A model generated the notes under the pieces. The model saw only the letters and a program-made list of their open reading frames with translations, did no database searches and was not told where the DNA came from. 64,000 nt of DNA from Novosphingobium sp. Chol11 (lineage in GTDB: Bacteria > Pseudomonadota > Alphaproteobacteria > Sphingomonadales > Sphingomonadaceae): contig CAMDQO010000001.1 in NCBI GenBank assembly GCA_945906105.1, forward strand, positions 62,001 to 126,000, in the 5' to 3' direction. Positions within the stretch are counted from its first letter, which is position 1, and each line of letters opens with the position of its first letter. Positions 53,066 to 64,000 of this stretch are shown in pieces. The position numbers and the translations under genes were made by a program.

Positions 53066-54241
53066 TTACAGAACCTCGAACAATCCCGCCGCACCCATGC
53101 CGCCGCCCACGCACATGGTGACAACAACATGCTTGGCACCGCGCCGCTTGCCCTCGATCAGCGCGTGCATCGAACAGCGCGCGCCGGTCATGCCGTAAGG
53201 GTGGCCAACAGAGATCGCGCCACCGTTCACATTAAGCAGATCGTTCGGGATGCCCAGCTTGTCGCGGCAGTAGAGCACTTGCACGGCGAACGCTTCGTTG
53301 AGCTCCCATAGTCCGATGTCGTCCATCTTCAGATCGAAACGGCTGAGCAGCTTCGGGATGGCGAACACCGGGCCAATGCCCATTTCGTCAGGTTCGGTGC
53401 CCGCCACAGCCATTCCGACAAAGCGGCCAAGCGGGGTAAGACCTTTCTTTGCCGCGAGCGCCGCCTCCATGACGATCACCGCAGCCGAACCATCGGACAG
53501 CTGGCTGGCATTACCCGCCGTGATCGTACCGCCGGGAACCACCGGCTGGAGCGATTGCAGACCTTCCAGCGTGGTATCGGCGCGGTTGCCCTCATCCTTG
53601 GTCACGGTAACTTCGCGAGTGGAGGTTTCGCCGGTGGCCTTGTCGGTAACGCCCATGGTGACAGTGGCGGCGGCAATCTCGGTATCGAATGCGCCTGCTG
53701 CTTGCGCGGCTGCGGTGCGTTGCTGTGATTGCAGGGCGTATGCGTCCATCGCATCGCGCGTGATGCCATAGCGCTTGGCAACAACTTCGGCGGTTTGCAG
53801 CATCGGCATATAGGTAGCCTGATGCATGGCGATCAGCGCGGGATCAAAGCCCATCCGCATGTCCTTGGTCTGGACCATGGAGATCGATTCCTGCCCCCCG
53901 GCAGCGACCACATCCATGCGGTCCATCACCACCTGGCGTGAGGCCGTGGCGATGGCCATCAGGCCGGAGGAGCACTGGCGATCAATGCTCATGGCTGAAA
54001 CCGTCACCGGCAGGCCAGCGCGCAGCGCCACCAAACGGGCAATATTGGGGCACTGCCCGCCCTGCTGGAGCGCGGAGCCCCACAGCACATCATCGAGCTC
54101 GCCCCCCTCAATTCCGGCACGCTCGACAGCAGCGGCGAGTGAAAGCGCGCCGAGCGACGGCGGCTGGGTCATGTTGAAGCTGCCGCGGTAGGCCCGGCCC
54201 ATGCCCGTGCGGGCGGCGGAAACGATTAAGGCATCACGCAT
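53066..54241 (-). CDS. Thiolase (acetyl-CoA acyltransferase)
   Basis: A 391-residue thiolase. The acyl cysteine is in [14 protein letters not shown] (C90), the base in [17 protein letters not shown] (near H348) and the second cysteine in [13 protein letters not shown] (near C379). It could serve degradation (FadA-type) or acetoacetyl-CoA synthesis (PhaA/AtoB-type); the annotation between these is open. GAAGGATC precedes the ATG. It follows the MaoC-like gene in the same direction and converges with phaZ. Confidence 0.9.
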   Translation of the reverse strand: MRDALIVSAARTGMGRAYRGSFNMTQPPSLGALSLAAAVERAGIEGGELDDVLWGSALQQGGQCPNIARLVALRAGLPVTVSAMSIDRQCSSGLMAIATASRQVVMDRMDVVAAGGQESISMVQTKDMRMGFDPALIAMHQATYMPMLQTAEVVAKRYGITRDAMDAYALQSQQRTAAAQAAGAFDTEIAAATVTMGVTDKATGETSTREVTVTKDEGNRADTTLEGLQSLQPVVPGGTITAGNASQLSDGSAAVIVMEAALAAKKGLTPLGRFVGMAVAGTEPDEMGIGPVFAIPKLLSRFDLKMDDIGLWELNEAFAVQVLYCRDKLGIPNDLLNVNGGAISVGHPYGMTGARCSMHALIEGKRRGAKHVVVTMCVGGGMGAAGLFEVL

Positions 54242-54278
54242 GGTGTTTGATCCTTCGAATTGTGCCGCGAACTTCGTT

Positions 54279-54335
54279 CAATTACGAGAGATGCTGGCAA
54301 TTACGCGAAATTCTGGCAATTACGCGAAATGCTGG
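54279..54335. repeat. Three tandem 19-bp repeats at the 3' end of the MaoC-like gene
   Basis: Units 54279-54297, 54298-54316 and 54317-54335 match CAATTACGCGAAATGCTGG with zero to three differences. The third unit carries the stop codon and last codons (HFA) of the MaoC-like gene, so the other two are duplicated gene ends in the gap before the thiolase. Confidence 0.9.
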
Positions 54336-54763
54336 ACGATCCATTCAGCGATCAGCGCAGGCTTTTCCTCACCTTCGATCTCAACGGTGATTTCCAGCTT
54401 CTGCTGCCATTGCCCGGGACGTTTTTCCGCCATTTCGAGCAGTTTGAAGTGACCGCGAATGCGTTTGTCCGACTTGACGAAATTGAGGAAGCGGATCTTG
54501 TCGAAGCCGTAATTGACCGACATCTTCACGGCTGGCTTCTCTACCGCATTGTCCGACATGGCGGCCAGCATCGACAGGGTGAGAAAGCCATGGGCGATGG
54601 TGCCGCCAAACGGCGTGGCCTTGGCCATTTCCGGGTTCACATGGATAAATTGATGATCTTCGGTGGTATCGGCAAAGGCATTGATCCGGGCCTGATCGAT
54701 CAAAAACCAGTCCGAAGTGCCGATGGTTTCGCCGATCTTCGCGGTAAGGTCTTGCAGCTGCAT
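54320..54763 (-). CDS. MaoC-like (hot-dog fold) enoyl-CoA hydratase
   Basis: A 147-residue MaoC/R-hydratase-type protein. The hydratase-2 motif is INAFADTTEDHQFIHVNPEMAK (Asp and His catalytic) and FGGTIAHGFLTLSML. Probably hydrates trans-enoyl-CoA to (R)-3-hydroxyacyl-CoA, which could feed PHA metabolism, or acts in fatty-acid oxidation. GAGGAG precedes the ATG. The stop is inside the tandem repeat. Confidence 0.86.
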   Translation of the reverse strand: MQLQDLTAKIGETIGTSDWFLIDQARINAFADTTEDHQFIHVNPEMAKATPFGGTIAHGFLTLSMLAAMSDNAVEKPAVKMSVNYGFDKIRFLNFVKSDKRIRGHFKLLEMAEKRPGQWQQKLEITVEIEGEEKPALIAEWIVQHFA

Positions 54764-54826
54764 GGGGTCTCCTCCTCATGGATTTGACCTGTTCATGGAC
54801 CAAGAGAAGCCCCTGTGCAACGCAGC

Positions 54827-56212
54827 TCAATGCGCCGCTACGGCATCCGGCACATTGAGTTTGTGCAAGGGACGTAACACGCGCGGTTCCGCCGAATCGA
54901 TTCGCCGCAGATAGCTCCACAAGCCGCATTGAAGCCCGATCAGCATCAGGATAAACGGCTGATAAGCGATGCCGACGAAGAGCGAGCCGAGCAGATAGAC
55001 CAGCTGTGCCTGTTGCAGCGCATTGGCCAGTGGTGCCTGCCATTGCTGCTCTGGTCCGGCACCCGGTGCGGCGGCTTTTTTGCGCCAGCGGCTGCGCAGG
55101 CGTTCCATCTGCCACAAGCCGAGCAGCTGAATCCACAGCCACAGCATCAGCCCCGGCCAGCCCTGTTCGCCCAGCATCTCAAAGTAGCTGGAGTGATAGG
55201 CGCGGCCCTTGTCTTCCACCGCCTGCACGGCAACCGAACTGGTGTTGCCGTCGGTCTTGGTGGTGCGGGTTTCGATGGTCAGCCGATTGGCGCGATAGGC
55301 TTCGAAACCGCCACCGAAGGGGTTTTCCTTCACATAATCGAGTGTCCACATCCACACCGCAACGCGCGTTGAAGCCGATTCGTCGGACGCGTGGTTTTCG
55401 ATGGTGTTCATGCGCTTGGTATAGCTATCGGGCAGCAAGGGGATTGCCGCCAGCGCCAGCCCGCCGATCAGCGTCAGATAGAGCAAGCGCCGCTTTGCCG
55501 AGCGCAACGAGAGCAGGAACAAAAGTCCGATACACAACAGGCCGGTGCGGGCCTGGGTGCCGATCGGAATGAGCAGGCAGGCCAAGGTCAGCGACAGGCC
55601 GAACAGCTTTACCATCCAGTTTTTCGGATAGATTGTGCCGTTATTCATCAGCCACCAGATCAGCGGGATCACGGCAATGGCAACGCAGGAGATGATCGAG
55701 CCTTCGTAGAGGCCGGTGTTGTCATTGACGAAGAATTTGAGGCTGCCATAGCCGCCGCCCGATGCCAGCGTCTTGATCGAGCCGGAAATGATGATCGCTC
55801 CGGCTGACAGCACCATGGTCAGGATCGCCGCCTCGAAGCGCAGCCGGGTGCGCAGGGTGAGCGGCAGGAATATCGCAAAGACCAGCGCTTTCCATACCCA
55901 CGCCCACTTCTCTGCCGCCTCGGCTGGAAAATCGGCGGACATGGTAGTCATGCCGCAATAGAGCGGCAGGATCACCATCAGGAACTGGCGCAAGGTGAAG
56001 CGGCTATCGCGTTTGTCATCGATCAGCAGCCAACCGCCAAAGGCGGCAACGAAAGCAATCAGCGAGACCGGGATCAAGGGCAGGATCAGATAGGTGAACT
56101 TCTGGGGTGCCAGAATATCGACATAGAGATAGGCGAGAACCCAGAAGAAAGGCCGCCTCAGCCCCAGTCCCAACAGCGCCAGCAGGAAGCCAGTGAAAAA
56201 AAGGTCAAGCAT
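54827..56212 (-). CDS. O-antigen ligase/Wzy-like membrane protein, exosortase-A-associated
   Basis: A 461-residue polytopic protein with about 11 hydrophobic segments and a large periplasmic loop (LDYVKENPFGGGFEAYRANRL...YHSSYFEMLGEQGWPGL), the signature of Wzy_C/O-antigen ligases. The beginning (MLDLFFTGFLLALLGLGLRRPFFWVLAYLYVDILAPQKFTY) is as in the putative O-glycosylation ligases linked to exosortase A. Probably polymerises or ligates an exopolysaccharide. Its start overlaps the preceding 56-residue gene. Confidence 0.86.
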   Translation of the reverse strand: MLDLFFTGFLLALLGLGLRRPFFWVLAYLYVDILAPQKFTYLILPLIPVSLIAFVAAFGGWLLIDDKRDSRFTLRQFLMVILPLYCGMTTMSADFPAEAAEKWAWVWKALVFAIFLPLTLRTRLRFEAAILTMVLSAGAIIISGSIKTLASGGGYGSLKFFVNDNTGLYEGSIISCVAIAVIPLIWWLMNNGTIYPKNWMVKLFGLSLTLACLLIPIGTQARTGLLCIGLLFLLSLRSAKRRLLYLTLIGGLALAAIPLLPDSYTKRMNTIENHASDESASTRVAVWMWTLDYVKENPFGGGFEAYRANRLTIETRTTKTDGNTSSVAVQAVEDKGRAYHSSYFEMLGEQGWPGLMLWLWIQLLGLWQMERLRSRWRKKAAAPGAGPEQQWQAPLANALQQAQLVYLLGSLFVGIAYQPFILMLIGLQCGLWSYLRRIDSAEPRVLRPLHKLNVPDAVAAH

Positions 56213-56375
56213 CGCCAGAGCCTTCTGGGCCGGGCTTCACCGAGCCGGACTTCCCGCGTGCCTTGCCCTTTGGTTTGTCTTCCGGGTCATGGCCCAGGCC
56301 ATCGCTGAGCAGCAGCCGCCAGGCGGCGAGCGCCAGCAGCGCGTGAGTCAACACGAGAGCGAAATTGTCCACCAT
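56205..56375 (-). CDS. 56-residue membrane-anchored protein coupled to the Wzy-like gene
   Basis: A short frame: MVDNFALVLTHALLALAAWR then LLLSDGLGHDPEDKPKGKAR and a basic Gly/Ser/Pro tail ending EGSGDA. One hydrophobic helix (residues 5-23) is followed by a charged tail. Its TGA (56205-56207) lies 3 nt inside the start codon's reach of the downstream gene (ATG 56212-56210), so the genes overlap by 8 nt. No strong ribosome-binding site is seen. Unknown function; real gene status is probable from coupling. Confidence 0.55.
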   Translation of the reverse strand: MVDNFALVLTHALLALAAWRLLLSDGLGHDPEDKPKGKARGKSGSVKPGPEGSGDA

Positions 56376-56441
56376 GGTGCCGATGCTCTAGCAAGGTTCG
56401 GTTGACGGCGCGTTAAGCCTTGTGTGGCAAAGGTTTCCGCC

Positions 56442-57671
56442 ATGACACGCGTTCTTCACGTCCTCGACCATTCCTTGCCACTGCACAGCGGCTATACTTT
56501 TCGCACGCGCGCGATCCTGAAGGCGCAGCAGGCCTGCGGGATCGAGGTGCGCGGCATTACCGGGCTTCGGCACATGGCCGATGGTCCCGATATGGAAGAA
56601 GCCGAAGGCATCCAGTTCCACCGAACGCGCGGTGAGGCAGGCGGACCTGCGGGCCTGCGCGAATGGCGCGAGATTGCCCGGCTGGCCGATTCAATCCAGC
56701 AGCTCTGCGAAGAATGGCGGCCCGATGTGATCCATGCGCATTCACCGGCACTCTGCGGCGCTGCGGCGCTGCGGGCATCGCGCAAGCTGGGCATTCCGCT
56801 GGTCTATGAAATCCGCGCCTTCTGGGAGGATGCCGCGGTTGGCAATGGCACGGGCCGGGAAAATTCGCTCAAATATCGGCTGACCCGACAGCTGGAGAAT
56901 CATGTTGTTGCCGGAGCCAATGCAGTGGTGACGATCTGTCAGGGGCTGAAGGACGATCTCATCACGCGCGGTGTCGATCCGGCGCGGATCACCATTTCGC
57001 CCAATGGCGTCGATCTGGCGCTGTTTGGCGCGCCGCTGGCGGCGGATCCTGCCTTGCGCGAGGCGCTTGGGCTTGGCACCGGCCCGGCGATTGGCTTCAT
57101 CGGCAGTTTTTATGACTATGAAGGCATCGACGATCTGATTGATGCCATGCCGCTGCTGATCGCCGATCATCCCGACGCGCGACTGCTGCTGGTTGGTGGC
57201 GGACCTTGCGAGACTGCCTTGCGCGAACGGGCAGCCAGCTCCAGCGCCGCCCATGCCATTCACTTCGTCGGCCGGGTGCCACATCATGAGGTGGAACGCT
57301 ATTATGCGCTGACCGACATCATGGCCTATCCCCGCAAAGCCAGCCGCCTGACCGATCTCGTCACGCCGCTCAAGCCGCTTGAGGCCATGGCCCAGGGCAA
57401 ACTGGTGGCCGCATCTTCGGTTGGCGGACACCGCGAATTGGTCAGCGATGGCGTGACCGGCGTGCTTTTTGCGCCCGATGATCCAGCCACCTGTGCCTCT
57501 GCCCTCTCGCGCTTGCTCAGCGACCGAAGCGGCTGGAAAGCCATGCGAAACAACGGGGAAGCCCATGTCCGCAAGGATCATGATTGGGCGAAAAACGTAG
57601 AGCGTTATCTTCGTGTTTACCAAACACTGGTAGGCCAACTGACAGACCGGAGCATCTGTGCAGCGGCGTAA
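56442..57671 (+). CDS. Family 4-type glycosyltransferase, exosortase-A-associated
   Basis: A 409-residue GT-B glycosyltransferase. The start MTRVLHVLDHSLPLHSGYTF (AAAGG ahead) is typical of the exosortase A-linked glycosyltransferases. The C-terminal domain has SPNGVDLALFG, IGFIGSFYDYEGIDDLIDAM, LLVGGGP and the ExxxxxxxE-like EAMAQGKLVAASSVGGHRELV site. Transfers a sugar in an exopolysaccharide pathway. Divergent from the Wzy-like gene pair, with 66 bp between starts. Confidence 0.9.
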   Translation: MTRVLHVLDHSLPLHSGYTFRTRAILKAQQACGIEVRGITGLRHMADGPDMEEAEGIQFHRTRGEAGGPAGLREWREIARLADSIQQLCEEWRPDVIHAHSPALCGAAALRASRKLGIPLVYEIRAFWEDAAVGNGTGRENSLKYRLTRQLENHVVAGANAVVTICQGLKDDLITRGVDPARITISPNGVDLALFGAPLAADPALREALGLGTGPAIGFIGSFYDYEGIDDLIDAMPLLIADHPDARLLLVGGGPCETALRERAASSSAAHAIHFVGRVPHHEVERYYALTDIMAYPRKASRLTDLVTPLKPLEAMAQGKLVAASSVGGHRELVSDGVTGVLFAPDDPATCASALSRLLSDRSGWKAMRNNGEAHVRKDHDWAKNVERYLRVYQTLVGQLTDRSICAAA

Positions 57672-57679
57672 GGCACAGC

Positions 57680-59587
57680 ATGGATGCGATGCGCTTCTCT
57701 GAGGCGAAACGTGGGGATCGAGTGTTGAGTGCGACTATGTCCAAAATGACTGGCCAAGCTTCTGGAAAAACCGGGCCTGCTGGCAAATCCAAGGGGTCAC
57801 TGCCCGTAAGCCGCCATCCGCTGTTTCCGGCGATGGTCGGCATCTGGTTTGCCGCATTGTTTGGTTTGGGAAGCCTGGCAATTCGCCCGACGCTGATCGA
57901 AAGCTTCGTGCTGGCGGTGCAGCTTGATCTGGTGATTCCGGCGACGGCTCCGCCACTGGGCATTACTGCGCGTATTCTGCTGGCGCTAAGCCTGTTTGTT
58001 TTGGGCGGGGTGCTTGGATTTTTCCTTGCCCGCCGGATTGTGCATCAAAAAGCGCAGTCTCAGTCCATCAGCCGCTCGTTTCGGGTAGCATCTGTCGCCC
58101 GTCCTGATGAGGTTGAAGACGAGGATTTTGCCCGCCTTGAAGCAGCGCGGGTAAAAAACCCTGCCGTAGCCAATCCCATCGCCGGACGACGCCGCGCCTT
58201 GGCGATGGAAGAAAATTTCGCGCTTGTGGTCAACGATTTCATGCCCGTTCCTGGCGGCGCACCCCAAAACCTCGATCCGCAGATTCTCGATCTTGCCGAT
58301 CTGGGAATGATCGGTGAATCCCCGCTTGATGATCAGAGCGAGGATGTTGCTGCGTCACATATCTCAGAACCGCCTGAAGCTGAGGCCGGGTTTGATCCGT
58401 GGCAGCGGCGTCGGCGCGAAACAGCCGCGCTGAATGCTGCGAATGCTGCTCAGGAGGCCGAATACGCGGTGGGCGACGTAGCCCCACCTGTTAGCCCGAT
58501 TGAAGCTGAATCAGAATTTGCTCCCGCACGGTTCGCTGCACCGACTTCGCCAATGCCCATGGCTGAAGAGAACGGCGCGCCTGTCCTGGGCGAGCTGTCT
58601 CAGGAAGAAGATGCAATGGCTTCTTATAGGCCTTCAGATTTCATAGCTCAGCCTGCGCTGTCCAGCTTCGGCCCAGAGCTGGCCGAAATGGGGTCCGAAA
58701 CCCCACGTTTTTCAGCGCCTGCTTCAGTTGAAGCTGTTGCGACGCCTGCCGCCACCGCCATTCCGAACTTCGGTTCCAGCCCGCACGAAGGCGCTGAAGC
58801 GCTGCTTGCTGCTCCCCTGGCGTCGCTCGGTGTGGTGCAACTGGCGGAACGACTGGCGCTGGCAATTTCACGCCGCCGCACCGGCGCTGAAGCTGCGGTC
58901 TATGCCCCGCTCGAAGCCAATCGGCCAGAAGCCGAGGCTGATGCGGTCAATGAGCCGGAAGAGCGCACTAGTTTGATTTCCTGCGAAGTTGTCGCTGATC
59001 CCGCGCCAGTGGTGCCGGAAATGGCCCCAACAATCATTACGCCACCTGCCCTACCCGCTGCATTTCGGCCGTTCAGCTTTGATGATGCGGATGACGATGA
59101 ACCGCTGGAACCTTTGCTTCCGCCGCGCCGGTTCACCATGGCTGCTCCTGCCGTTCAGGCTGAGAAAGCCGAGAGCACTTTCGCTGTCGGCGGTGCTGAA
59201 ACCAGTTTACCCGCCGAGGCCGCTGATGAGCCTCAGGATGATGGATTTGGCTCACTGCTTGGCATGAAGCCTTCCACGCGCCCGGGTTTCGTCAGGATCG
59301 ACGAGCCGGTTGATGAGGATGCCCCTGTTGAGCCGGTGGTGATTTTCCCCGGTCAGACACAACGCATCATGCCAGCCGCCAATCCTGCGGCAGGTTCTGT
59401 CGCCCCACGGCCTTTTGATGCGCCGCCATCATCGAGCGCTCCGATCACGCTTGGCGCACAACATTCGCCAAGCGCACCCATCCGAATCCAGAGTGCATCG
59501 GCCCAGCAACCGGCGGATGCGCAGGAAACAGAACGCGCGCTCAAAGCCGCTCTGGCCACCCTGCAAAGGATGAGCGGCGCGGCCTGA
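57680..59587 (+). CDS. Large acidic, Ala/Pro-rich membrane-anchored protein, unknown
   Basis: The start at 57680 (MDAMRFSEAKRG, with AAGG ahead) gives 635 residues; ATG 57737 (MSKMTGQASG) is an alternative. Two N-terminal hydrophobic segments (about 47-67 and 94-117) are followed by a RR-rich junction and then about 500 residues of low complexity, rich in Ala, Pro, Glu and Asp, without cysteine-rich or catalytic motifs. Residues at the C-terminus (EVTERALKAALATLQRM-like) form a helix. Probably a cytoplasmic disordered region on a membrane anchor. It lies 8 bp after the glycosyltransferase, so co-transcription is likely. Confidence 0.65.
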   Translation: MDAMRFSEAKRGDRVLSATMSKMTGQASGKTGPAGKSKGSLPVSRHPLFPAMVGIWFAALFGLGSLAIRPTLIESFVLAVQLDLVIPATAPPLGITARILLALSLFVLGGVLGFFLARRIVHQKAQSQSISRSFRVASVARPDEVEDEDFARLEAARVKNPAVANPIAGRRRALAMEENFALVVNDFMPVPGGAPQNLDPQILDLADLGMIGESPLDDQSEDVAASHISEPPEAEAGFDPWQRRRRETAALNAANAAQEAEYAVGDVAPPVSPIEAESEFAPARFAAPTSPMPMAEENGAPVLGELSQEEDAMASYRPSDFIAQPALSSFGPELAEMGSETPRFSAPASVEAVATPAATAIPNFGSSPHEGAEALLAAPLASLGVVQLAERLALAISRRRTGAEAAVYAPLEANRPEAEADAVNEPEERTSLISCEVVADPAPVVPEMAPTIITPPALPAAFRPFSFDDADDDEPLEPLLPPRRFTMAAPAVQAEKAESTFAVGGAETSLPAEAADEPQDDGFGSLLGMKPSTRPGFVRIDEPVDEDAPVEPVVIFPGQTQRIMPAANPAAGSVAPRPFDAPPSSSAPITLGAQHSPSAPIRIQSASAQQPADAQETERALKAALATLQRMSGAA

Positions 59588-59634
59588 AAGCGCCCCTGAA
59601 CGCACCAATTCTCTTCGTTCAACGCATCGCATAC

Positions 59635-59666
59635 GCATTCAGTCGCCAGACACGGCGGCTGAATGC
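59635..59666. other. 13-bp hairpin in the gltB upstream region
   Basis: GCATTCAGTCGCC (59635-59647) pairs with GGCGGCTGAATGC (59654-59666), one G-U pair, 6-nt loop. No T-tract follows in either direction. It may be a terminator for the preceding gene or part of a long gltB leader (233-bp gap). Confidence 0.55.
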
Positions 59667-59768
59667 GCGATTCGCAGCTTCGCAGTTGCAAAAACACGAT
59701 CCTGTCGCCATGGGGGCAACTTGCGCAACTTCGCTGCTTTTCGCGGCTGGGTGAGTCGCGCTTGATAT

Positions 59769-59796
59769 CAGATGAAACCATCTGGTTGAGCCAGAT
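59769..59796 (+). promoter_or_regulatory. Mutually exclusive hairpins before gltB
   Basis: CAGATG (59769-59774) can pair with CATCTG (59779-59784), or ATCTGG (59780-59785) can pair with CCAGAT (59791-59796). Sharing the middle segment makes the two structures exclusive. AGGACGG lies about 11 nt later before ATG 59822. A switch of translation or transcription is possible, not shown. Confidence 0.45.
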
Positions 59797-59821
59797 TGTT
59801 GAGACAGGACGGATCTATACG

Positions 59822-64000
<4,179 letters not shown>

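Overview
The window is about 64 kb of high-GC, gene-dense chromosome. It most likely comes from an alphaproteobacterium of the order Sphingomonadales, in or near Erythrobacteraceae/Sphingomonadaceae. This placement is inference from the gene repertoire: a split methionine synthase behind an ArsR-methyltransferase fusion, a cold-shock gene followed by a DUF6481-like gene, exosortase-A-type glycan genes, a PHA depolymerase, a GTTC-N7-GTTC SOS-type box, and foldback repeats of kinds common in this group. I see no tRNA, rRNA, CRISPR array, insertion sequence, prophage or integrase. Most of the window is core chromosome.

Layout. 0-5.7 kb: the end of pyruvate kinase, then a leftward yggS-bioF-bioD-bioA operon and a divergent ThiE/TenI-like gene. 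5.7-12.4 kb: ftsK, a repeat-filled gap, oligopeptidase B and an aminopeptidase P-like enzyme. 12.4-16.4 kb: two VOC proteins (the second behind a LexA-type box), a secreted EF-hand protein and an OmpR-type two-component system. 16.4-22.4 kb, leftward: an M1 aminopeptidase, a triple-PDZ protein and a HerA-like ATPase. 22.4-26.5 kb, rightward and overlapping: a pabB-pabC fusion, an aminotransferase, an RluA-type synthase and arfB. 26.5-33.1 kb: two small lipoproteins, then an ArsR/methyltransferase-metF-metH(N)-metH(C) methionine operon.

33.1-41 kb: DUF4424 protein, serine hydrolase, cold-shock protein, DUF6481-like protein, RecQ, an SPFH / ribbon-helix-helix / membrane-protein operon and a beta-helix protein. 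41-46.5 kb: ribA and xth, a candidate small RNA, lolA, rpmG (in a frame masked by a longer spurious reading frame), PPK2, phenylalanine hydroxylase and a lipoprotein. 46.5-54.8 kb: uppP, an M13 peptidase, an ABC exporter, phaZ, a thiolase and a MaoC hydratase. 54.8-59.6 kb: exosortase-A-associated O-ligase/Wzy-like protein, a 56-residue upstream gene, a glycosyltransferase and a large acidic membrane-anchored protein. 59.8 kb to the end: gltB, cut by the window edge.

The most notable signals are regulatory. A 17-bp direct-repeat motif (TGCGACAAAyTGCGACA-like) lies at nearly the same distance upstream of the predicted -10 boxes of the EF-hand gene and of the candidate small RNA, which suggests a shared OmpR-type regulator, possibly the two-component system at 14.2-16.4 kb. 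A perfect 22-bp palindrome sits inside the promoter of the methionine operon, whose first gene appears to be leaderless. No obviously new multi-gene system (defence, mobile or biosynthetic) was found.
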